From contig CAJTZN010000005.1 in NCBI GenBank assembly GCA_910584065.1, positions 50,390 to 114,389 on the forward strand: a stretch of 64,000 bases of DNA, written 5' to 3'. Source of the DNA: an uncultured Eubacterium sp. (GTDB taxonomy: Bacteria > Bacillota > Clostridia > Lachnospirales > Lachnospiraceae). Positions within the stretch are counted from its first letter, which is position 1, and each line of letters begins with the position of its first letter. The notes below the pieces were generated by a model. The model had not been told where the DNA came from. It searched no databases and saw only the letters and a list, made by a program, of their open reading frames with translations. Below are positions 56,664 through 64,000 of this stretch, piece by piece. Made by a program: the position numbers and the translations under genes.

Positions 56664-58506
56664 ATTCATCGTTCGTTTTCTTATTTGTAACATGGCGATA
56701 TGCATCATCATCGGCATTCTTCTTTTAGGTAGAACCGTGTGTAAACGTGTGCTGGCTAAACGACTGCAGTATCATTTATGGATTCTTTTCCTCGGTCTGT
56801 TGCTGATCCCTTTTTTACCGATTCCGCTTTTTGGTTTTCGACCATCTTTCTCATGGATACGTTATCTGCAGACCAGACTTTCACTCTGCGGATTTATGCA
56901 AACCGGGCTCTTTCCATCGGGATCTGATACAGGTATCACCACCTCTCCAAACACTGCAGCCCTGACGACAAAGGGATCAACGGACTGGATAAATGATTTC
57001 GCTCTGTCTGTCCACAGGGAAATGCCCGCCTCCCTCTTTCTGATCCTTTGCGGAATATGGCTGTTCGGAATTCTGGCTATGCTGCTCCTGATCGTAAGAT
57101 CCTGGCTGCGCCTGAATGCCATACAGAACTCGGCCCTCCCTCTGCAGCATGAGAAAACCCGTACGCTTTACGCTGAATGTCTGGCGGAAATGAAGATTCG
57201 AAAAAATATCCCTATTTTCAGCACCGCTTTTTTGAAATCTCCGATGATCGTCGGCTGGCGAAGGCCACAGATCTATCTGCCCATCCATCTGATCTCGGAC
57301 TATGACGAAGCACATCTGCGCTATATGCTATACCATGAACTACAGCATTACAAGCACCAGGACGCACTAATCAATCACTTCATTAATCTTGCTACCGTGT
57401 TCTACTGGTTCAATCCCCTCGTCTGGTACGCGCTGAAAAAAATGCGGGACGACCGCGAACTCGCATGTGACAGTTCGGTTCTCACCCTATTAAAAGAAAA
57501 TGAGTACGAAGAATATGGCAATACCCTGATCCATTTTGCGGAAAAACTATCGCTTCCCTCATTCCCTTTTGCCACTGGGATCAGCGGGACGATGAAACAG
57601 ATGGAACATCGCATCTCCAATATTTCCACTTACCGGAAACCATCTTTCCGAAAAAAACTGGCCAGCGCGGCATCCTTTCTTCTAATGTTCGCGCTGCTGT
57701 CCGGCCTGGCCCCGGCTCTTTCTACCTATGCGGCCAATGGTGAACACTATAACTGGAATACTGCTTCCCAACATGTCGCGAACCTTGACTTATCTTCCTA
57801 TTTTGATGGATACGAAGGCAGCTTTGTTTTATATACGGCCGAAACCGGCAGATGGGACGTGTATGATCTGGAACAGGCGACATACCGGTCATCACCAGAT
57901 TCCACTTACAAGATATATGACGCGCTGTTCGGACTGGAAGCTCAGATCATCACGCCGGCCTCCACACAGATCAAATGGAACGGGGAGCTCTACCCCTTTG
58001 AACAATGGAACGCCGACCAGACGCTAACTTCCGCGATGCAGGCTTCTGTCAACTGGTATTTCCAGTCCATTGACCGACAGCTGGGCACCGCTAGAATTGA
58101 CAGCCTCCTGAAAAAGATCAAATATGGAAATGAAAATACGGCCGGCGGCCTGTCCTCTTACTGGATCGAATCCTCCCTCACGATCTCACCGGTCGAGCAG
58201 GTTGAACTTTTGACAAAACTCTTTCAGAATGGCTTTGACTTTGCGCCTGAATATATGAGTACCGTGAAGGACTCCATCCTCCTCTCTTCCTGTAAACACG
58301 GGAACATATATGGAAAAACCGGAACCGGACGCGTGGATGAAAAGGATATAAACGGATGGTTTGTTGGAGCGGTCGAAGTTTCCGGAAACACCTGCTTTTT
58401 TGCCACGAATATCCGCGCCTCCCATGACGCCGCCGGAAGCAGGGCACGGGAGATCACGATGTCGGTCTTATCCGATCTGGGCATCTGGGATCATCCTTTC
58501 CCGTGA
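56656..58506 (+). CDS. blaR1: beta-lactam sensor-transducer BlaR1/MecR1
   Basis: From ATG 56656 the product is 616 residues, close to BlaR1 length. The N-terminal half has four membrane segments and an M56 metalloprotease with HELQHYKHQDALI near residue 230. The second half (about 370-616) is an extracellular penicillin-binding sensor of class D beta-lactamase type. It shows SSPDSTYKIYDALFG with the S-T-Y-K acylation site, and GKTGTGRVDEKDINGWFVG. All catalytic motifs are intact, so it should be functional. The 3' end overlaps the convergent gene by 16 bases. Confidence 0.93.
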   Translation: MTEFIVRFLICNMAICIIIGILLLGRTVCKRVLAKRLQYHLWILFLGLLLIPFLPIPLFGFRPSFSWIRYLQTRLSLCGFMQTGLFPSGSDTGITTSPNTAALTTKGSTDWINDFALSVHREMPASLFLILCGIWLFGILAMLLLIVRSWLRLNAIQNSALPLQHEKTRTLYAECLAEMKIRKNIPIFSTAFLKSPMIVGWRRPQIYLPIHLISDYDEAHLRYMLYHELQHYKHQDALINHFINLATVFYWFNPLVWYALKKMRDDRELACDSSVLTLLKENEYEEYGNTLIHFAEKLSLPSFPFATGISGTMKQMEHRISNISTYRKPSFRKKLASAASFLLMFALLSGLAPALSTYAANGEHYNWNTASQHVANLDLSSYFDGYEGSFVLYTAETGRWDVYDLEQATYRSSPDSTYKIYDALFGLEAQIITPASTQIKWNGELYPFEQWNADQTLTSAMQASVNWYFQSIDRQLGTARIDSLLKKIKYGNENTAGGLSSYWIESSLTISPVEQVELLTKLFQNGFDFAPEYMSTVKDSILLSSCKHGNIYGKTGTGRVDEKDINGWFVGAVEVSGNTCFFATNIRASHDAAGSRAREITMSVLSDLGIWDHPFP

Positions 58507-59945
58507 CCCGCTTTCCCGCGCCCCATTTTCCTACGACCTTCTTTCCCACGCCCCACACGGTACTGGTAGGCCGGCAGCTCACGGAGCACCTCCTCCCGTA
58601 TCCGATTCCCGAGGTACTTGAAACTCCCGTTCTTTCCCATCTCTATCGTCAATTCATGGGTTATGAGCGCGTCATCATTTAACACCATTTCGCATACCGC
58701 CGCTATGGTCAAAGTGTATGTTCCATTTTTGTTTTTTTCCGTTTTTAATACCTCCGGAACCGAAGTGCCGAAAAAACTAAGAGTATAATTATAATATCCC
58801 AGCCGGACCCAGTCATACGTTTTGCTTTTCTTATCATAACTCGCGTACTCCCGTATATGTTCCGCTTTTATGGGGAGATATTCCATGATAATTGTTTCAA
58901 ACAGATCTTTCGGTATTCCATCCGCGTACTTTTTTTCATCAAATTTCTTTTTAAATTTCATCTCATACAAATATTCATACAGTCCGTTATAATCCAGGTC
59001 TTTCATATGGTTCCTGTCCCAATTGGAACTCAGCAGATTATTGCCCTGATATCCCAGGCCGGCCACCACTTTTTTCGTCATACTGCGGTTTTCACGGCTC
59101 ATCGGTTTTACCCGGATCAGGCGGCTCCCATCAACCATTTCCGACACTTCCGGATACTCAGGCACACACAGTTCGTAGCGAAACCAGCCATATTCTGTAT
59201 AATTCCACTGTTTTATCCTGGTAAAGGACATGGAACCCATTTCTGGCTGATCATTTTCATTCCACACGGCGCCCGCGTCAAACTGGTACATATCCGTACC
59301 ATCAAAAATATATTTACTTCTTCCTATCCCACCGTCGGAATGGACCGTATAGAGAATCACGGTACCTTGTTTTCTGTTCTTACAATCTTTGAGAAATCGC
59401 CCCACCTGTTTATAATTTTTCATGCTTGAGTACGATACATTTGCACAAACCGGATCACCGTTCTCCTTTATTCTGTCCCGCATGGCAAGAAGCGTCTGAT
59501 CTGACAGGATCACATTCGTCGCCTCTCCCTTGTCGGCCGATTTGTATATGTCAGAAATAAGATTCATGATCTTGATACATTCGTCTGCCGCTTCTATTTT
59601 CTCACCATCTCCGATCGGAAGGTCGTACCCCTTTTTCCAATGTTCTTCCGCCTTCCGATCACCCGTTTCATCCCGTTCAGATCCCGCCCCAGGCGCTCCG
59701 CTTTCCCCCGCCTCGTCCTGCAGCAGTGTGACATCCTGCGGCGCGACATCCTGCTGTGTGGCATCCTTCGGCGCGACGTCTCTCCGCTCCACTGTCTGAA
59801 AACCCACAATCCCGATCACAATAATACAGGCTGATAATGCCCCAAATACGATTCCTGTTTTCCTTTTTCGCCGTCTCAAAGACCTCACCTTCCTATTTTC
59901 CCATTTCGCACCCTGACACAACTTCCTACATGGCTCCTGACGCAA
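58491..59945 (-). CDS. unknown membrane-anchored extracytoplasmic protein of the bla locus
   Basis: At most 484 residues; TTG 59945 is the longest start, and TTG or GTG codons about 20 residues on have better ribosome sites. A basic segment (RSLRRRKRKTG) and one transmembrane helix near residues 32-50 lead to a repetitive external linker (DVAPKDATQQDVAPQDV). The domain of about 400 residues that follows has no family I recognise (SKYIFDGTDMYQFDAGAVWNENDQ, DLDYNGLYEYLYE). The last 20 residues are Gly/Arg/Lys repeats. It follows the penicillin-binding protein gene after nine bases, so it probably shares its BlaI control and acts at the wall. Confidence 0.7.
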   Translation of the reverse strand: MRQEPCRKLCQGAKWENRKVRSLRRRKRKTGIVFGALSACIIVIGIVGFQTVERRDVAPKDATQQDVAPQDVTLLQDEAGESGAPGAGSERDETGDRKAEEHWKKGYDLPIGDGEKIEAADECIKIMNLISDIYKSADKGEATNVILSDQTLLAMRDRIKENGDPVCANVSYSSMKNYKQVGRFLKDCKNRKQGTVILYTVHSDGGIGRSKYIFDGTDMYQFDAGAVWNENDQPEMGSMSFTRIKQWNYTEYGWFRYELCVPEYPEVSEMVDGSRLIRVKPMSRENRSMTKKVVAGLGYQGNNLLSSNWDRNHMKDLDYNGLYEYLYEMKFKKKFDEKKYADGIPKDLFETIIMEYLPIKAEHIREYASYDKKSKTYDWVRLGYYNYTLSFFGTSVPEVLKTEKNKNGTYTLTIAAVCEMVLNDDALITHELTIEMGKNGSFKYLGNRIREEVLRELPAYQYRVGRGKEGRRKMGRGKAGHGKG

Positions 59946-59954
59946 GATTTCACA

Positions 59955-62075
59955 TTATCGCAGTGAAACTTTCAGCCAGTTTTCTAACACCTTACGATCC
60001 TGCGCCACCACGTAACCACTTCCACCCCTGCCCTTTACATCCTCCACCATACTGATCAGCAGGAACGGCCTTTTTGCCGCTTTGTCCGCGGTAAAAATGG
60101 CAAACCAGCCCAACTCCGTACCGGAAGTATCATTCTTATCTGCTTTGATCTCCGCTGTCCCGGTTTTTCCTGCCAACACAATATCCTTTCTATGAGCCGC
60201 ATACCCGGTGCCGTGCGGATCGTTCACCACCTTTTTCAGTCCACTCAGCACAGTATCTGCTGCAGTTTCTGAAAAAGCCTGCAGCTTCCAGTATTTCGGT
60301 GTGGATTCTTCATCCTGCACGATATGCGGTTTGATCACGCTGCCGCGATTGCAAAATGCGGAATAGATTGCTGCCAGATGCACAGGATTGACCAGAATCT
60401 GCCCCTGCCCGTACCCGCTGTCTGCCAACTGGATTTCTGTCTCGATCGTTTCCGTATTCGAAAACCTGGATTCCGCCATTGAGAATTCAAATGGAAGATT
60501 TTCCCGAAACCCTATTTCCAATAACGATCTCTCCATCTGTTCCGCCCCGATCTTCAGGGCAGCCTTTGCAAAATAGATGTTGTCTGAGTAGATCAAGGCA
60601 TTTTGTAAAATGACAGGTTGATATGTATGCAGCGTTGTGATCCGATACGCTCCCCATGAACTGTCCTTCCTCCAGCTCCGGCCCTCGCTTCCAAAATCTT
60701 CGTCCGGATCTAACGCCCCGCAGTCCAAACCAATCGCCGCCGTAACTGGCTTAAACGAGGAACCCGGACACCATGTTTGGCGGAACCGGTTATAGAGCGG
60801 CTTTTTCTTATCTTTGTTCAGTTTCGTCCATTTCTTTGTTGATAATCCTATGATAAAATCATTGTTATCATAAGACGGCGTACTCACAAGCGCCAGTATT
60901 TCCCCAGTGTATGGATCCATGGCAACCGAGCAGCTCTTATCTTTCCTGAACTGCTCATACAGGGCCGTTTGGAGTTCGGAATCCAGCGTTACTTTTATAT
61001 CTTCTCCATGTTTCACTTTTCTTTGCGCGATGGCTTCTTTTTCCTTTCCGTCCGCATCCACAATGTAGATCCCACACCCATCCTCCCCTTTTAGTTCACG
61101 TTCAAATACATGTTCCAGACCGCTTTTTCCCATGACGCTATTTGCCGTATATCCTTCCCCTTTGTGCTCTTCCAGATCTTCTGCCGTGACGTTCTGCACA
61201 TAACCGACCACGTGCGCGGCCGCTTTACCGAGCGGGTATTTTCGAATTTCTGTGTCCGAGATCATCACTCCGTCGATCGCCAGTAACTTTTGCTGCCGGT
61301 CGTATTCTTTTTCAGCCTCCTGATCGGGTGTTTGCGAACGCAATTGTATTTCCTCTACATTTCGCAATGTTTTTATTGGTACGAGTGAATCCTCTTTGAC
61401 CCACTTTGCCCCTAATTTGTTTTCGATTTCTGCCGGTTTTATCCCCAGAAGGTCCGCTATTTTTTTCACAGCAAGGTCCTTGTTTTTTAATTTGCCGGGA
61501 ACGATCCCCACAGAAGATGCTTTGCCAAACCCTGCGAGGATCCGGTCATTGCGATCCACGATATTTCCTCTTTTCGCCGGTACTGTCCGAATGCGCACTT
61601 TATCTGCTGAGTCCAGGCCGGGAAAGATCAGGGAATCTTTCCATAGCAGTTTATACCCGCCGTCACCGATTACAAACCATGCCTCGTTATCAAAACTGAC
61701 GCCTCCTGCGAGAGTGTCGAAGGAATTGTTATATTTTATACTGTTTCGTTCTCTGTCGCAGGAAAGAATTGTAACTTTCATATTTTGAGTATCCATTCCT
61801 TCATAGATGGCGGAATTTCGTTTTATGAAATCTTCTCTGCTGATACGGGCCGCGGCTTCTTCCGCCAGCATGGCATACATCGCTTCGTAATCGTGATTTT
61901 GGGCATGCTCCATATAGGTGATGAGCAGTTCTTCTGGTTTTGTCCAGGTTTGCTTTTGTCTGGGTAAAAAAATCAGAACCACGGCGGCGGCACATATGGA
62001 TAGTGACATGACGATAAGTGCTCCTAATAAATGATTGCGTTTTTTCTTTTTGCGTTCCCTGTTCTTTTTTCCCAT
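59955..62075 (-). CDS. class B penicillin-binding protein, MecA (PBP2a)-like with NTF2-like domain
   Basis: This 706-residue protein has one N-terminal membrane anchor (about 13-33). A MecA_N/NTF2-like domain (about 45-160: YMEHAQNHDYEAMYAMLAEEA) and a dimerisation domain (about 165-345) follow. The transpeptidase domain has the acyl-serine in CPGSSFKPV near residue 440, SDN in LIYSDNIYFAK near 502, and KTG in LAGKTGTAEIK near 640. This is the layout of PBP2a and PBP5fm low-affinity transpeptidases. Its promoter carries a perfect BlaI-type palindrome, so it is probably induced by beta-lactams. Low affinity is inferred, not shown. Confidence 0.9.
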   Translation of the reverse strand: MGKKNRERKKKKRNHLLGALIVMSLSICAAAVVLIFLPRQKQTWTKPEELLITYMEHAQNHDYEAMYAMLAEEAAARISREDFIKRNSAIYEGMDTQNMKVTILSCDRERNSIKYNNSFDTLAGGVSFDNEAWFVIGDGGYKLLWKDSLIFPGLDSADKVRIRTVPAKRGNIVDRNDRILAGFGKASSVGIVPGKLKNKDLAVKKIADLLGIKPAEIENKLGAKWVKEDSLVPIKTLRNVEEIQLRSQTPDQEAEKEYDRQQKLLAIDGVMISDTEIRKYPLGKAAAHVVGYVQNVTAEDLEEHKGEGYTANSVMGKSGLEHVFERELKGEDGCGIYIVDADGKEKEAIAQRKVKHGEDIKVTLDSELQTALYEQFRKDKSCSVAMDPYTGEILALVSTPSYDNNDFIIGLSTKKWTKLNKDKKKPLYNRFRQTWCPGSSFKPVTAAIGLDCGALDPDEDFGSEGRSWRKDSSWGAYRITTLHTYQPVILQNALIYSDNIYFAKAALKIGAEQMERSLLEIGFRENLPFEFSMAESRFSNTETIETEIQLADSGYGQGQILVNPVHLAAIYSAFCNRGSVIKPHIVQDEESTPKYWKLQAFSETAADTVLSGLKKVVNDPHGTGYAAHRKDIVLAGKTGTAEIKADKNDTSGTELGWFAIFTADKAAKRPFLLISMVEDVKGRGGSGYVVAQDRKVLENWLKVSLR

Positions 62076-62134
62076 CAGGCTATCCCCCTCGCTTTTAAGT
62101 CTTTTGTGCTAACATAGTTCATGTGCTTCAAATC

Positions 62135-62146
62135 TTACACGTGTAG
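62135..62146 (-). promoter_or_regulatory. second BlaI-type operator in the PBP leader
   Basis: TTACACGTGTAG matches TTACA-N2-TGTAA at 11 of 12 positions. It lies about 45 bases downstream of the -10 box. Confidence 0.5.
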
Positions 62147-62179
62147 GATTTTTTGTAAAAATTTTTTATCATTAGTTTA

Positions 62180-62208
62180 ATATTACATCTGTAATAGATA
62201 AAAGTCAA
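62180..62208 (-). promoter_or_regulatory. PBP promoter overlapped by a perfect BlaI-type operator
   Basis: The minus-strand promoter is TTGACT (62203-62208), 17 bases, TAATAT (62180-62185). The perfect palindrome TATTACATCTGTAATA at 62181-62196 covers the -10 box and most of the spacer. The surrounding gap 62076-62381 (306 bases) holds only this control region and the start of the plus-strand gene. Confidence 0.75.
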
Positions 62209-62381
62209 GAAAAAAATTTTTTATATCTGGCCGGACTAACTAAAAAACAGTTTCCACTCTCAGACTTGACTTACTTATTCAGGACTTGATTCCCTCAATA
62301 CAAACAGATATAATAGAAATTGCAAAAAATAACTGCGCAGCAAAAAAACTTCTAAGTGAAAATAAAAAGGAGAACTTTTTG

Positions 62382-62801
62382 ATGAAATCGGTAAAAATTT
62401 TAAAACCGCTCGGGTATTCCTCGATTGCGGTAGGTATCATTTATGGAACTATTTCATTCGTATTACTTTTTGTTTCGGAATATTCAGGCCTGCCATTCAA
62501 TTTTGGGGGGAGGGAAATCAAAATCGTTTCACCACAGGTGATTTTCTTTACACTTTTAACTGGTGGAATTTTTTTTGCAGATTCCAAAATAATAGAAAGA
62601 ATAAAGAAAAAGCACGATGACAAAGAGAGTTCTGCCGTTACGATTCTCATCATTGTGATAAGTGTCTTTGTGCTCGCTGCTGTCTACTTTAGATTCGAAA
62701 TAGGCAGAGAAAGCGGTAGTATAAAAATTCTCTTATGGCAGGGTGCTGTTTTCTTTTTGAAACTAATAATGAATTCATACAATCGCAAAACATCAGAATG
62801 A
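62382..62801 (+). CDS. small integral membrane protein, unknown function
   Basis: About 139 residues from ATG 62382, nine bases after AAGGAG; the open frame extends upstream without a ribosome site. Four hydrophobic segments are visible (GYSSIAVGIIYGTISFVLLFV, VIFFTLLTGGIFF, AVTILIIVISVFVLAAVYF, ILLWQGAVFFLKLI) with a charged loop ERIKKKHDDKE. Base composition is clearly more AT-rich than the neighbours, suggesting separate ancestry. No family recognised. Confidence 0.6.
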   Translation: MKSVKILKPLGYSSIAVGIIYGTISFVLLFVSEYSGLPFNFGGREIKIVSPQVIFFTLLTGGIFFADSKIIERIKKKHDDKESSAVTILIIVISVFVLAAVYFRFEIGRESGSIKILLWQGAVFFLKLIMNSYNRKTSE

Positions 62802-62930
62802 AGTAATGCAGGTCCTGACCAGCCGGTTAAACACATTGGAATTAGAACTCCCTTCCAGCTGATTGTGATCAACTTATTTTTTCGCTATATTATTTTTCCC
62901 AGTATTAAAATGTACTGAAAATGCTGCCGG

Positions 62931-64000
62931 TCATTCCCCGATCAGCACCTCTTTTCCCCGGAACGCAAAGCCGTACGTACGGATGCGGTCTTTTCCGATT
63001 CCCTGCGCGAGCAACGCCTGCTCGTACTTTTTTTCCCTGATCTGGTCGAGCGCGGCCTGTACGGTTTCTTCCAGTGAAGCCTCCTTGCGGGGGTTATGAA
63101 CCTTGAATTCCAAAATAAAGCCATAGTCAGCAGGCTGCTTCGGCGCGAGCATCACGTCATACCGCCCGAAGCCGCTTTCCCGGTTTGATGTCACGGTGTA
63201 TCTTTCTTTCAGATCTACGAGCAGGCCCAGTACAAAACCATGATAAAACCGCTCGGGCGCTGTCTTTGCTGATGCTTTTTTCCCGCCATCGAAAGAACTG
63301 AACAGTGATTCCGCAACCACGCCCATGTAGTCATTCATAGACTCCACATCACCTTTCAAAAGGGATTTGACAAAATCATTATAATCGCTGGCGTCTTCGC
63401 CAAACCAGTCCCGCACCATATCTTCAAACGTCTGCCGCACTTCATAGTTAGTCAGGGAGAGTTCGTATTCCCGGCCTTTTATTTCTATTATTTTCAGATA
63501 TCCCGCCGCCAATAGCAGGCTCCAGACCGATCGTTCGCTTCCGGACAGCTGGTTGAATACCATCTCTTCATTGATGTCGGTCCGGATCGTTTGGTCGGAC
63601 AGCAGTTGTTCAAACTGTATCTTGATCTCCCGGCTCCCTTCCCGGATCAGGCGGCTGATCAGTCCGTTGGAACTCGTATTCGCCCAGTAGGGTTTCAATT
63701 TCTTTTTATCAAGAAAACAGATAATCGACCAGGGGTTGTAAATATCCCGCAGATTCCCGATCGTAAAACCGTCGTACCAGTATTTCGCCTCTTCTTTATT
63801 TGTCAGACCAAACTCATCCATCGCACAAAAAACCTCTTCCTCAGTAAACCCAAAACAGGAGGCGTATTCGTCAGATGTGGTAGTGACTACATTTAAATTG
63901 TTCAAATCCGAAAATAAAGACTCCTTACTGACCCTCGTGATCCCTGTCATCACAGCCCGCTCCAGATACGGATTGGTTTTAAACGTATTATTGAACAGAT
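62931..64000 (-). CDS. AAA-ATPase-like / PD-(D/E)XK nuclease superfamily protein, 5' end cut by window edge
   Basis: The frame is open to the right edge, so the N-terminus with the Walker motifs is outside. The visible 356 residues begin inside the AAA-ATPase_like domain (NPYLERAVMTGITRVSKESLFSDLNNLNV, typical of this family). They continue through an ATPase lid-like region (YWYDGFTIGNLRDIYNPWSI) and end in a PDDEXK_9 nuclease-like domain with GRYDVMLAPK and FILEFKVHNP. These genes occur in many copies in gut Clostridia and Bacteroidota with no proven role. The GTG at 63953 is an internal codon, not the start. Confidence 0.85.
   Translation of the reverse strand, partial: LFNNTFKTNPYLERAVMTGITRVSKESLFSDLNNLNVVTTTSDEYASCFGFTEEEVFCAMDEFGLTNKEEAKYWYDGFTIGNLRDIYNPWSIICFLDKKKLKPYWANTSSNGLISRLIREGSREIKIQFEQLLSDQTIRTDINEEMVFNQLSGSERSVWSLLLAAGYLKIIEIKGREYELSLTNYEVRQTFEDMVRDWFGEDASDYNDFVKSLLKGDVESMNDYMGVVAESLFSSFDGGKKASAKTAPERFYHGFVLGLLVDLKERYTVTSNRESGFGRYDVMLAPKQPADYGFILEFKVHNPRKEASLEETVQAALDQIREKKYEQALLAQGIGKDRIRTYGFAFRGKEVLIGE

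Noticed and set aside
1..64000. tRNA, rRNA, IS elements, prophage and phage attachment sites
   Set aside because: No cloverleaf, rRNA segment, transposase, integrase or terminal inverted repeats were recognised by reading. A tRNAscan and IS search would settle the point.

Overview
The window reads as chromosome of a Gram-positive, anaerobic, probably spore-forming member of the Clostridia, most likely family Lachnospiraceae. The evidence is gene content: a class III anaerobic ribonucleotide reductase, an NfnAB-type flavin transhydrogenase, a YyaC spore-protein protease, an hrcA-grpE-dnaK-dnaJ operon under a perfect CIRCE element, BspA-like leucine-rich and Ig-like cell-surface proteins, and strong AGGAGG ribosome binding sites with TTGACA/TATAAT promoters throughout. 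Base composition is close to balanced, with AT-rich islands near 4.75-5.15 kb, 13.2-13.45 kb and 62.1-62.9 kb. No rRNA, tRNA, IS element, prophage or CRISPR array was found.

Layout. 0-10.7 kb: an alkD-ABC exporter operon running off the left edge, a secreted BspA-like protein, a compact candidate type I toxin-antitoxin pair (holin-like 26-residue toxin and convergent antisense RNA), an amino-acid ABC uptake operon whose binding protein appears circularly permuted, and a PadR-controlled envelope-stress operon (LiaF-like and DUF1700/DUF4097 proteins). 10.7-17.3 kb: a VanRS-like two-component system, a C39 peptidase, a DUF4143 AAA+ ATPase, a cyclophilin lipoprotein and a PepSY protein. 17.3-22.9 kb: the complete, still uncharacterised STM4011-STM4015 cassette (two radical SAM enzymes, an alkaline-phosphatase-fold hydrolase, an ATP-grasp-like protein and a leucine-rich-repeat protein), preceded by a DUF951 gene and a small membrane-protein gene. 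23-25.3 kb: nrdD behind two NrdR boxes.

25.3-51.7 kb is core chromosome: rpsF-ssb-rpsR, gdpP-rplI-dnaB, a MerR-like regulator, an Ig-like surface protein, the heat-shock operon, cvpA and membrane proteins of unknown role, yyaC, recR-ybaB-dnaX, pfkA, a diguanylate cyclase, nfnAB, and an mrp-thiN-AIM24 group followed by a tiny orphan transcription unit. 51.9-64 kb is accessory: an ECF sigma/DUF4179 anti-sigma pair with an autoregulatory-type promoter, a decayed Rpn-family gene, a yoaK-aminoglycoside phosphotransferase operon, and a beta-lactam-response block (blaI-blaR1 facing an unknown lipoprotein-like gene and a MecA-like penicillin-binding protein). The last block is tied together by matching TTACA-N2-TGTAA palindromes over both promoters. 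The right edge cuts an AAA/PD-(D/E)XK protein.

The two strongest leads are the STM4011-4015 cassette, whose product is unknown, and the candidate type I toxin-antitoxin locus at 4.8-5.05 kb, which lies below normal gene-calling length. All family names are from recognition of sequence motifs, not from database searches.
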